This document shows, piece after piece, positions 26,415 through 34,806 of a stretch of DNA of 64,000 bases. A model generated the notes under the pieces. The model was not told the DNA's origin. It did not search any database and saw only the letters and a program-made list of their open reading frames with translations. Within the stretch, counting starts at the first letter, position 1, and each line of letters starts with the position of its first letter. The position numbers and the translations under genes are program-made. Source of the stretch: Zobellia barbeyronii (GTDB taxonomy: Bacteria; Bacteroidota; Bacteroidia; Flavobacteriales; Flavobacteriaceae); assembly GCF_018603515.1 (NCBI RefSeq), contig NZ_JACATN010000008.1, forward strand, positions 43,915-107,914. The letters run 5' to 3'.

Positions 26415-27641
26415 TCAATTTGCTCTTTTGAAACCAACAGTCAAGGCTCCTGTTATTTTATGAATTTGGTCACTTTGAAAGCTATCTAAATAACTTTCAG
26501 TGACCTTTACAGAACTATGTCCTAACAATTCACTGATCATTCCTATGTTGGTCCCCGACCGCTTTAAAACGGTAGCGAAGGAATGTCTAGCATAATATGT
26601 CGTTACATTCTTTTCGATTCCCAATTCTTCAGCAATCTGCTTCATATATTTGTTGATAGTCTTTGTCAATTGTTGGTAAATAACCCTTTGTCTTTCGGCG
26701 CTCATTCCTTGCTGTATATGTGGAAAAATAAAGGCTTCTTTAGAAACAGAAGGTATGCTCCACTTTTTGAGTATAGTCCAACTTTCGGCTTTTAAGGCAA
26801 CAGAAATTGATTTATTTTCCTTGTTACTCCTTTTTGTTTTTTCTCTTTGATAGTTTAGCATTTCGCCATCAATATTGTTCCATTTAAGCAAACAAAAATC
26901 TTTAACGTTCATCCCGCTGCACAAGTACAGAAATAACCAATAATCCCGCGCCATATCCTTAGTGGGATTTAATGATGTTTTATAATGGTAGATTTTAGCT
27001 ATTTCTTGAATTGTTAGAGCCTTTTTAATGTTTTTGCCGGTAGGTATGGTGTACTTGCCCTGCTTTCCTCCAAAGGGGTATAAGCTGTTATCAATATTTT
27101 GTAAATTATAAATTGTTCTTAGGCTTCTAAGATAGATGCCCACTGTTGTAATACTTTTGCCATTATCTAACATCCAATTTTCGTATTTCTTCAGAAGGGC
27201 CGGAGTAATATCGGCAAACGTTAACCCTTGCTTGAAGTTTTCTAAGCTTTTTTTGGCACAATTACAACTAACTGCGGTTCCTATGCGATCTTCAGATTTA
27301 AGATTATTTATATAGTTGTCGAATGCAAATGAAACGCTGTTCTCTGTGTTACGGAGTTCATAATAATTTTCTTCAAACCCATCAACTGTAAACACGATAA
27401 GATTTGCAATTACTTTTTGAGCTTTCGTTAGTAGATGGTTAAGCTTAATTAGATGTTCTTTCTGCTGTGATGTTTTGCGTTTGGTGTTCATCAACTTTTT
27501 AAAGTCATCTGGTGTAAGGTAAATACCAGTAGGATAGTATTTTCTCTTTCTGTGGTATGTTATTTTAATTTTTACGGAACAACTACCGTTTTTCTTCGGT
27601 CGTGGCTTATCTAAATAAATGGCCGCTTCTGCCTGTTTCAT
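26415..27641 (-). CDS. Tyrosine recombinase (Bacteroidota-type integrase)
   Basis: The 408-residue enzyme has an N-terminal arm-binding domain (about 1-90), a SAM-like core-binding domain (about 105-200) and the catalytic domain (about 215-395). Catalytic residues seen are Arg352 in YYARHSFAT, His375 in LGHSS and the nucleophile Tyr384 in VTESYLDSF. The usual first Arg is absent: the segment reads YLCSGMNVKDFCLLKW, with Ser where many relatives have Arg. It is 174 bp from attR and should catalyse integration into tRNA-Asn. Confidence 0.95.
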   Translation of the reverse strand: MKQAEAAIYLDKPRPKKNGSCSVKIKITYHRKRKYYPTGIYLTPDDFKKLMNTKRKTSQQKEHLIKLNHLLTKAQKVIANLIVFTVDGFEENYYELRNTENSVSFAFDNYINNLKSEDRIGTAVSCNCAKKSLENFKQGLTFADITPALLKKYENWMLDNGKSITTVGIYLRSLRTIYNLQNIDNSLYPFGGKQGKYTIPTGKNIKKALTIQEIAKIYHYKTSLNPTKDMARDYWLFLYLCSGMNVKDFCLLKWNNIDGEMLNYQREKTKRSNKENKSISVALKAESWTILKKWSIPSVSKEAFIFPHIQQGMSAERQRVIYQQLTKTINKYMKQIAEELGIEKNVTTYYARHSFATVLKRSGTNIGMISELLGHSSVKVTESYLDSFQSDQIHKITGALTVGFKRAN

Positions 27642-27664
27642 AGTTGTAAATTTGTTAACGATGC

Positions 27665-27690
27665 ATTTGTGTCACAATTGTAACACAAAT
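27665..27690. repeat. Inverted pair of candidate integrase arm sites, right end
   Basis: TTTGTGTCACAA (27666-27677) and TTGTAACACAAA (27678-27689) are back-to-back inverted copies with one mismatch, within ATTTGTGT/ACACAAAT arms. The second copy is identical to 14577-14588. The site lies just upstream of the integrase start, so it could serve recombination, repression of the integrase, or both. Confidence 0.55.
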
Positions 27691-27814
27691 ATAACGTAAT
27701 GAAACAAACTATAACATAATTAAATTTATTTTGAATGACTGACAACAGCTGTATATGAGTGTTTTAACGGTAATCTGTTAAGGTTTGATGGTTGTTTGTT
27801 TTGTTGTGTGTTTA

Positions 27815-27860
27815 TGACTGTTAATCAGAGGGTCCTAGGTTCGAGTCCTAGAGGGGGAGC
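27815..27860 (+). repeat. attR: right attachment repeat (tRNA-Asn 3' fragment)
   Basis: Exact copy of 14473-14518. It lacks the 5' half of the tRNA and so is not a second gene. Confidence 0.95.
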
Positions 27861-27864
27861 AACC

Positions 27865-27895
27865 AAAAGCTAGTCGAAAGACTAGCTTTTCTTGT
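27865..27895 (+). terminator. Original tRNA-Asn terminator displaced by the element
   Basis: An 11-bp perfect stem (27865-27875 with 27880-27890) with a GAAA loop is followed by a T-rich run. It lies five bases after attR, where the tRNA terminator would be in an uninserted chromosome. Confidence 0.8.
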
Positions 27896-28335
27896 TTTTA
27901 CCCGTTTTTGTTGGGTTTGGAGTGGATTTAATTCCAAAAGTATTCTTCCTTTATAAGTCAACTTGTTAAGTTTTATGGTGATAAAAGGTACCTTGTTCGG
28001 TGACCCAAAATAGCTCAAGAGGCCTACTTTCTCCATTGCGTGTCAATTGTTCAGGGAAAAATCAAAGCTTGCCCATTCAGTTATGTAACTAAACAGAACT
28101 AACTAAGTCAAAAGAATAAATGCCTTCTAAACATTAAATTTCCCTATTTAAAGAAAAAAGGAATTTTTATCAAGTATAATGATTTTGCTTTAAAAACAAT
28201 AATGAGTGAGTTAGCCTACTAACAGCAACTTAGGAACCTCTCAGGTTTATCTATACCCAACTATAATAAGACTAAATTGATTATTTGTATTACAAACCCT
28301 ATATTTAGTAAGCGCACATTTGTATATTTAATTAA
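27896..28335. other. Gene-free region right of the element
   Basis: No convincing gene, RNA or repeat is seen between the displaced terminator and the propeller-type regulator. It presumably holds that gene's promoter, but no clear TAnnTTTG element with spacing was found. Confidence 0.5.
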
Positions 28336-31140
28336 ATGGTATTGAGACCTTTTAATCTATTTTTTCTTCTTTTTTCAATTGGACTCTTTTCCCAAGAGCT
28401 ACCTCCTATTCAAAACTATAGCCCGGTCGATTATGGGGCCCAAAATCAAAATTGGTCGCTCTCCCAGTCTGATGATAAATATATTTATGCGGCTAACAAC
28501 GATGGATTGTTAGAATTCAATGGGATAAACTGGAAATTATATCCATCACCTAATGGTTCCACTTTGAGAGCAGTAAAAGCAGCTAGGGGTCTGGTTTATA
28601 CAGGTTGTTATATGGAGTTTGGTTTTTGGAAACAAAACAGCTATGGAGAGTTATTTTATAATTCAATAAGCAACAAGTTGCCTGTTGAGTTATTAGAAGA
28701 TGAGGAGTTCTGGAATATTGTGACGTTCGATGATTGGATACTATTTCAAAGTTTAGAACGCATATATATTTACAACGTTTCTGATAGCTCTGTAAAAGTA
28801 ATCGAGACTAAGACTAGTAGGGCAAAAATATTCAATATTAATGGAGCTATTTATTTTCATAGCATAGTTAAAGGTCTTTTTAAAATAGAGAATGGCGAAA
28901 AAGCATTGGTCTCAAATCACCCTCTCTTAAAGAAATTCGTTGTTTCTGGTATTTTTTCAATAGATAACAGAACGATACTGGTTACAGAAAAGGGCGATTT
29001 TTACTTTCTGGAGAATGAAGATTTAGTACCATGGCATAATCCGCTTAAAGAACAGTCTAATGCCGTAAATGTTTACAGTAGTATTCAGTTAGCAGATGGT
29101 AGTATTGCTTTAGGTACGATTTCTCATGGAATCTATCTTATTAGTAAGAAGGGTGATGTTATAACCAATATCGATCAAGAAAATGGATTAAACAACAACA
29201 CGGTACTCTCCATTTTGGAAGATGTTGAACACAACCTGTGGTTGGCTCTGGATAATGGTATAAGTATTATTAATATAGACTCCCCTTTTAATGAATATAT
29301 TGATAGGAATGGAAAATTAGGGGTAGTTTACGCCTCTGCTATGTTTAAAGATTATTTCTATTTGGGAACCAACCAAGGCTTGTTTTATAAGAGAATAAAT
29401 GCAAAAGGTGACTTTGAGCTTATTAGTGGTACAGAGGGTCAAGTCTGGCTTTTAAAGAAATTTGATGATGTGCTTTTTTGTGGGCACAACAATGGAACTT
29501 ATGCTGTGAACCAAGACCAGGCTAAATTGATTTCAAATTTTCCAGGAACGTGGGATATCAAGGACATACCAAACCATAGAGACATGTTGTTGCAAGGTAA
29601 CTTTAATGGGTTGAGTGTGCTTGAAAGAATTAACGGTAATTGGGTGTTTAAGAATAAAATTGAAGGCTTTGATATTTCAAGTCGTTTTTTAGAATTTATT
29701 GGTGATACTAAAGTAGCTGTGAATCGTGAGTTCAAAGGTATTTTTGAATTGGAATTAGATAATGATTTCTCCAAAGTAGTTGAGGAAAAAAACGAAGCTT
29801 CAAAGGGTACCGGAGCAAGTTTATCAACTTATCTGGGAAATGTGTTGTATGCTAGCAATAATGGTATTTTTAAATATAACGAGAATACCCAAACTTTTAT
29901 TATTGACACTGTGCTCACTACTATTTTTTATGACAATAATGATAACCCTGTGGGTATTTTTATAGCTGACGAACAAGCAAAGCGCCTATGGTCTTTTACA
30001 AATAGTAATATTGTATATGCCTCTCCTGAGAAGTTTAACTCAAGCTCAAAAATCAATAAAATAGCAATTCCTTCGGATGTTAGAAGGAATTTAGGTGTTT
30101 TGGGTTTTGAGAGTCTTACTCCTATTAATAATGAGAAGTATTTAATAGGAATGTCTAATGGGTATCTAACTTTAGACTTAAAGAAGTTAACTTCCAAGGA
30201 ATACTCTATTCGGATTAATTCAATTTCAAGAAAGTCGAATGATTCTGAAACTGAAAAAATTTCTCTCAATAGTACAACAACTTTTAACTATACACAGAAT
30301 AACCTCTTCTTTTCATACCATGTCCCCGAATTTGATAAATATACCGAAGTTAATTACCAATATCAATTAGAAGGAATTCATGAACAATGGAGCGACTTTG
30401 CTAGTGTTTCTAACGTCTCTTTCGAAAATTTACCATATGGTAATTATACATTTAATGTGCGAGCCAGAGTAGGTAATGACATTTCTACTAATATAGCATC
30501 ATATAGTTTTAGGATTGAACGGCCATGGTATCTTTCTAATATGGCTATATTACTTTATGTGCTTTGTTTTTTTCTATCTGGTTTTTTCGTTCATAGATTA
30601 TATAAGAATTATTATAGAAGACAGCGTGAACAGCTTTTGAGCAATGGAAAAAAGAAGCTAAAGCGTAAAAAGTTGAAGGCGCAAAAGAAAATTGTTCAGA
30701 TAAAAAATGAAAAACTGAGAGAGGAAGTTGCAAATAAGAATAGGGAATTGGCCATATCAACGATGAGCATTATTAAAAGGAATGAATTTCTCAATACAAT
30801 TAAGGATCAATTAAAAAAGAATGCAAATAATCCTGAGGTAAAATCTGTAATTAGAACAATAGACCGAAATATTAATAATTCAGACGATTGGAAATTTTTT
30901 GAAGATGCTTTTAATAATGCAGATAAAGACTTTTTAAAAAAAGTAAAAAATCTGCATCCAGAGTTAACCGCTAATGATCTTCGCTTATGTGCTTATCTAA
31001 GATTGAACCTATCTTCAAAAGAAATCGCTCCGTTGCTTAATATTTCCCTACGCAGCGTTGAAGTAAAGCGATATCGTCTACGTAAAAAAATGAACCTACT
31101 ACATAAAGATGGTCTTGCTGATCATATTATGAATATTTAG
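28336..31140 (+). CDS. Propeller/Y_Y_Y-domain membrane regulator with LuxR-type HTH
   Basis: The 934-residue protein has a signal peptide (PFNLFFLLFSIGLFSQ) and a large periplasmic beta-propeller region (about 25-640, repeats such as ENGLNNNTVLSILEDVEHNL). A Y_Y_Y domain follows (about 655-725, VNYQYQLEGIHEQWSDF), then one membrane helix (about 730-758) and a long basic coiled coil. The C-terminal HTH (about 875-931) reads LSSKEIAPLLNISLRSVEVK. There is no kinase domain, so it senses outside and binds DNA directly. It lies next to the GH16 enzyme and may control it in response to glucan fragments. Confidence 0.88.
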   Translation: MVLRPFNLFFLLFSIGLFSQELPPIQNYSPVDYGAQNQNWSLSQSDDKYIYAANNDGLLEFNGINWKLYPSPNGSTLRAVKAARGLVYTGCYMEFGFWKQNSYGELFYNSISNKLPVELLEDEEFWNIVTFDDWILFQSLERIYIYNVSDSSVKVIETKTSRAKIFNINGAIYFHSIVKGLFKIENGEKALVSNHPLLKKFVVSGIFSIDNRTILVTEKGDFYFLENEDLVPWHNPLKEQSNAVNVYSSIQLADGSIALGTISHGIYLISKKGDVITNIDQENGLNNNTVLSILEDVEHNLWLALDNGISIINIDSPFNEYIDRNGKLGVVYASAMFKDYFYLGTNQGLFYKRINAKGDFELISGTEGQVWLLKKFDDVLFCGHNNGTYAVNQDQAKLISNFPGTWDIKDIPNHRDMLLQGNFNGLSVLERINGNWVFKNKIEGFDISSRFLEFIGDTKVAVNREFKGIFELELDNDFSKVVEEKNEASKGTGASLSTYLGNVLYASNNGIFKYNENTQTFIIDTVLTTIFYDNNDNPVGIFIADEQAKRLWSFTNSNIVYASPEKFNSSSKINKIAIPSDVRRNLGVLGFESLTPINNEKYLIGMSNGYLTLDLKKLTSKEYSIRINSISRKSNDSETEKISLNSTTTFNYTQNNLFFSYHVPEFDKYTEVNYQYQLEGIHEQWSDFASVSNVSFENLPYGNYTFNVRARVGNDISTNIASYSFRIERPWYLSNMAILLYVLCFFLSGFFVHRLYKNYYRRQREQLLSNGKKKLKRKKLKAQKKIVQIKNEKLREEVANKNRELAISTMSIIKRNEFLNTIKDQLKKNANNPEVKSVIRTIDRNINNSDDWKFFEDAFNNADKDFLKKVKNLHPELTANDLRLCAYLRLNLSSKEIAPLLNISLRSVEVKRYRLRKKMNLLHKDGLADHIMNI

Positions 31141-31435
31141 ATTCCACAACATACTACGATCTTACCACAACATTACCTATACAAAACTCTAATCTTAGTA
31201 ATATTTGGTTGGATCTATGGTGATTGTCAAATTACTCTTCATAAGTATGTAATATTAATGATTTGATAATATTTAGTGCTTATTTTTGGTTTGTATGTTT
31301 TTTGTATGGGTTCTTTTTCTGTTTTTACAAAAACAATACAATAATTTGCTATTGACTTTAAAGCTAATTATTGGTTTTATAATAAGAGCTTGAATATCTA
31401 AGACTTTTAAACTAAAAAACTAAATTAAAGAGACT

Positions 31436-33529
31436 ATGAAAAAAATGAAGTATATCGTTGCAATGTTGCTTATGATTGCAATAGGCTGTGACGACGACGA
31501 CATTCGCGGAAATTTACCATTAACAAATTTTTCTCCTAATGCAGAAGTTAAAACTGATGGTTCAGGAGATGTTATCTTTAAAACTACGGTATCGGGTGCC
31601 ACTTTAGTAGAGTACGATTTTGGGGACGGTACTACTGGAGAATCACTTACTGGTTATACTGTACATAGGTATACCGAAGCTGGTCAGAATACCTATACGG
31701 TGACAATTACGGCCACTGGCTCAGATGGCACTACGCTAACTGAAACGGTGGAGGTGACAATAGATTTACCTGTTACCAATTCGGACTTTGTAAACTTACT
31801 TACCAATGGAGATTCAAAAACATGGTTTGTTGCAGTGGCGCAACCCAGTCATTTAGGCTTAGGACCCGCAAGGGAAGGTATTGATGGAGATTGGTGGTAT
31901 CCTAAATGGTATTCGTCTCAGGCTTTTGAAAAATGTAGTGACGAACTCTCAGATTGCTTTTGCGATGATGAATTGACCTTTTCAGTAGATAATAATGGAG
32001 AAGTTTCTTATGTGCTTGACAACAAGGGGCAAACTTTCTTTAACGTCGGTCATAAAGATGTGGCTGGAGGGACAGCAGATGAAGATTACTGTTATGATTA
32101 CGATACCTCAGGTACCAAAAACGTGACTATAACAATGGTTTCAGGTAATGTTCCCGAAGGAGAAACTACCGGCACGCAAATGGATTTTTCTGATGGTGGG
32201 TTTATGAGTTATTATGTAGGTTCATCTTCCTATGAAGTTCTTTCGATTAGTGAGGATCTATTATATGTACGTACTTATGATAGTGAAAATCCAGATTTAG
32301 CGTGGTATCTTAGGTTTACTTCAGAAGCTGCAACCGGAGGAGGAGAGGAGTCTCTTGAGACCGTATACACCAATCTGGTTTGGTCTGATGAGTTTGATGT
32401 GGATGGCGCACCAAATCCAGTAAATTGGACTTATGATTTAGGAGCAGGTGGCTGGGGAAATGGTGAGGCCCAGGACTATACTAGTAATCCTGAAAACGTT
32501 AAGGTAGAAGACGGTATGCTGAAAATTACCGCTATAGGTTCAGGTGATGCAAGCGGTACCAAGCATTATTATGATGATATAACTTTGGTTGGTGCTGGAG
32601 GAGCAATTTCCGAAGTGGAAAATTTTGAAGGAACTGCTCCTGTATTTACCAACTTTGGAGGAGCTTCTTCTTCTGTTATTGATAACCCTGATACTACGGG
32701 AGAAAATACATCAACAAAAGTGGGCGAATCTTTAAAAACTAATGGTGCCGAGATTTGGGGAGGGTCTTTCTTTGATACATCCACTCCATTAGATTTGAGT
32801 ACATATTCAACTATTAGTATAAAGACTTGGTCTCCAACTGTTGGAGCTGTAATTAGGTTAAAAATTGAAAACCAAGCCAATGATCAAGAATTCTTTGAGG
32901 TTGATGCTAATACTACGGTGTCTGAAGCATGGGAAACACTAACTTTTGATCTTAGTACTGCACCGGCGTTTACCTATGATAGAGTGGTATTGTTCTTTGA
33001 TTTTGGGGTTAGCCCTGTTGGCAACGCCGCATATACTTCTGCACGAATTAAATCTGAAAATTTGTATGAGTTTACCTATGGTAGAGTAGAAGTTAGAGCT
33101 AAACTGCCTTCCGCCGGAGGTACATGGCCTGCATTATGGGCTTTAGGTGCTAACTTTGATGAAGTGGGATGGCCTGCAAGTGGAGAAATTGATATTATGG
33201 AACATGTAGGGAACAACTCAAATATCGTTTCCAGTGCTTTGCATTATCCTGGTAATTCAGGTGGTAATGCAGTAACGAATTCAACTGCTTTACCTACAGC
33301 AACATCTGAATTTCATAACTATACGGTGGAGTGGACTCCGGATAGCATTAAGTTTGTAGTTGATGATGAGCTAATACACACCAGTTTTGTGAATTCTATT
33401 GATACCCCATTTAATAATAATTTCTTTTTTATAATGAATATTGCAATGGGTGGTAGTTTAGGCGGTGTAATTGATCCCGCTTTTACCGAAGATACTATGG
33501 AGGTAGATTATATAAGAGTCTACCAATAA
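31436..33529 (+). CDS. PKD-GH16 endo-beta-glucanase (laminarinase-like) lipoprotein with inserted carbohydrate-binding-like domain
   Basis: The 697-residue protein is a lipoprotein (Cys18, followed by DDDD, a surface-export-like signal). A PKD domain (about 30-105) and a Cys-rich module (about 120-300) come first. The GH16 fold starts at VWSDEFDVDGAP, and the catalytic motif GEIDIMEH gives Glu584 as nucleophile and Glu589 as acid/base. YTSARIKS and YGRVEVRAKLPSAGGTWPAL are typical of laminarinases. Between KITAIGSGD (about 366) and YTSARIKS (about 531) lies an extra domain of about 165 residues resembling flavobacterial CBM-like modules. Expected substrate is beta-1,3-glucan. No SusC/SusD pair is adjacent. 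Confidence 0.9.
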   Translation: MKKMKYIVAMLLMIAIGCDDDDIRGNLPLTNFSPNAEVKTDGSGDVIFKTTVSGATLVEYDFGDGTTGESLTGYTVHRYTEAGQNTYTVTITATGSDGTTLTETVEVTIDLPVTNSDFVNLLTNGDSKTWFVAVAQPSHLGLGPAREGIDGDWWYPKWYSSQAFEKCSDELSDCFCDDELTFSVDNNGEVSYVLDNKGQTFFNVGHKDVAGGTADEDYCYDYDTSGTKNVTITMVSGNVPEGETTGTQMDFSDGGFMSYYVGSSSYEVLSISEDLLYVRTYDSENPDLAWYLRFTSEAATGGGEESLETVYTNLVWSDEFDVDGAPNPVNWTYDLGAGGWGNGEAQDYTSNPENVKVEDGMLKITAIGSGDASGTKHYYDDITLVGAGGAISEVENFEGTAPVFTNFGGASSSVIDNPDTTGENTSTKVGESLKTNGAEIWGGSFFDTSTPLDLSTYSTISIKTWSPTVGAVIRLKIENQANDQEFFEVDANTTVSEAWETLTFDLSTAPAFTYDRVVLFFDFGVSPVGNAAYTSARIKSENLYEFTYGRVEVRAKLPSAGGTWPALWALGANFDEVGWPASGEIDIMEHVGNNSNIVSSALHYPGNSGGNAVTNSTALPTATSEFHNYTVEWTPDSIKFVVDDELIHTSFVNSIDTPFNNNFFFIMNIAMGGSLGGVIDPAFTEDTMEVDYIRVYQ

Positions 33530-33546
33530 TTTCAATTAAATTTAAT

Positions 33547-33586
33547 AAAAAACGGCCAATGGATTTTATTCCATTGGCCGTTTTTT
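33547..33586. terminator. Strong bidirectional terminator
   Basis: A 17-bp perfect stem (33547-33563 with 33570-33586), including A6/T6 ends, lies between the convergent GH16 and manA genes and can serve both. Confidence 0.9.
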
Positions 33587-33707
33587 ATTTATATACTTCT
33601 TCTGGTATAAGAATTTAATTATTACCTATAACTAAACTGCTTTTTCAAAAGAATAGGTTTCGATATCGTTACCTTGTTGTATATAAAGTAAACCTATGCT
33701 AAATCTC

Positions 33708-34802
33708 CTAACTAGGAGGGTAGCAAAGTAACAGTTTAGAACTTACGGTAGATTTGAACGTAACATTTTCTATAGCTGCTGATATGAAAATCTCATCACC
33801 TTGCTTATATGGATATTCTTCTCCATTGCATTGTAATGTACCCTCTCCTTGATACGCTACAACTACATAGAAGCCGCCATTAGAAGGAATTGAATATTCA
33901 CCATCTAAATACAGTTCACTAAGGCCAAAACAGTCTGTGTGGGTTTTATTGAAGATTGTATTGTGTGTATGGTTATCAGAAGAGTCTAAAGTTTTTGGTT
34001 TTACCTTCCATTTATCCATTGCCTCTTCTAAGGTGTAATTGTCATAATGGAAACAATCCAGCATTTTCTGCTCTCCCACTCCTTGGTGTATCAACTCTTG
34101 GGAGATTTCCAATCCTGCGGGAGTCACTTTCTCCACGCGCATGGTATAATCAGTAGGTTCTTGTACTTCCATTAGGAAACATCCGCTACCAATTGCATGG
34201 GGTACACCGCCATAAATCATAAAGGCATCGCCTGGTTTTACTTCTATTTTATGAAGACTGTTTAACATGCCTTCTATATCTTGATTTACAAAAAGTTCTT
34301 CCCATTTTTCTCGGGTAACTCCTTTTTTAAATCCCATGTATACCACACTTTTTTCGCCGTCTATTTCTCTGGTGTTAAGAACGTACCATGATTCTGTTTT
34401 GCCGAACGAAGAATTTAAAATGTCTTTTGCATACGTCTTATCAGGATGTACTTGAATGGTTAAACGCTCTTGTGAATCGAGCATTTTTATCAATACGCCT
34501 GTAGAGCCAAATTTTTCAGCCACTTTTTTCCCTAAGAACAACTCCTTATTGTTTTCTATTAGGTCTTTAAGGGGCATTAAACCATCTTTAGTTTCTACTT
34601 TAGAAAGTCCCTCGTCCTCAGGTCTGTTTTTACCTCTGGCGGTTACCGTAGACATAATCCATTCTTCAGGAAAACTGTTGTCTACTTCCGGGGAATCTCT
34701 TTTCCATTTGTCGATTAATGCTCCTCCAGAGTAGGTGCGCCATACTCGGTTTGAAATTTGCTTTAAAGGAATTTGGGCGTATTTCTGTAAATCGTTATCC
34801 AT
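33708..34802 (-). CDS. manA: Class I mannose-6-phosphate isomerase
   Basis: The 364-residue cupin enzyme has the zinc-site pieces typical of type I isomerases: LTIQVHPDK, GVPHAIGSGCFLMEVQEPTD and YTMRVEK. It interconverts mannose-6-phosphate and fructose-6-phosphate, linking mannose use and GDP-mannose supply to glycolysis. It starts four bases after the Nramp-like gene on the same strand, so the two are co-transcribed. GDP-mannose could feed the polysaccharide locus downstream. Confidence 0.93.
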   Translation of the reverse strand: MDNDLQKYAQIPLKQISNRVWRTYSGGALIDKWKRDSPEVDNSFPEEWIMSTVTARGKNRPEDEGLSKVETKDGLMPLKDLIENNKELFLGKKVAEKFGSTGVLIKMLDSQERLTIQVHPDKTYAKDILNSSFGKTESWYVLNTREIDGEKSVVYMGFKKGVTREKWEELFVNQDIEGMLNSLHKIEVKPGDAFMIYGGVPHAIGSGCFLMEVQEPTDYTMRVEKVTPAGLEISQELIHQGVGEQKMLDCFHYDNYTLEEAMDKWKVKPKTLDSSDNHTHNTIFNKTHTDCFGLSELYLDGEYSIPSNGGFYVVVAYQGEGTLQCNGEEYPYKQGDEIFISAAIENVTFKSTVSSKLLLCYPPS

Positions 34803-34806
34803 GTTT

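Larger units (their letters stand above)
14473..27860. mobile_element. tRNA-Asn integrative element (13.4 kb) with P4-type replication genes
   Basis: The element is bounded by a perfect 46-bp direct repeat of the tRNA-Asn 3' half (14473-14518 and 27815-27860). The integrase is 174 bp from the right repeat. Genes read inward from it on the minus strand are the integrase, an unknown 331-residue protein, an HTH protein, a P4-family primase/helicase and a DUF6371-like protein. The left two-thirds are cargo. There is no relaxase, type IV secretion, capsid, portal or terminase gene. It could therefore be a phage satellite, an element mobilised by a helper, or a remnant. Confidence 0.93.

Noticed and set aside
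27815..27860. A second tRNA-Asn gene
   Set aside because: Only the 3' 45 bases are present; the acceptor 5' strand and D arm are missing. It is the attR repeat.
27848..28036. A 62-codon minus-strand reading frame
   Set aside because: It runs through the displaced terminator and into the attR repeat, and its product has no recognisable features.
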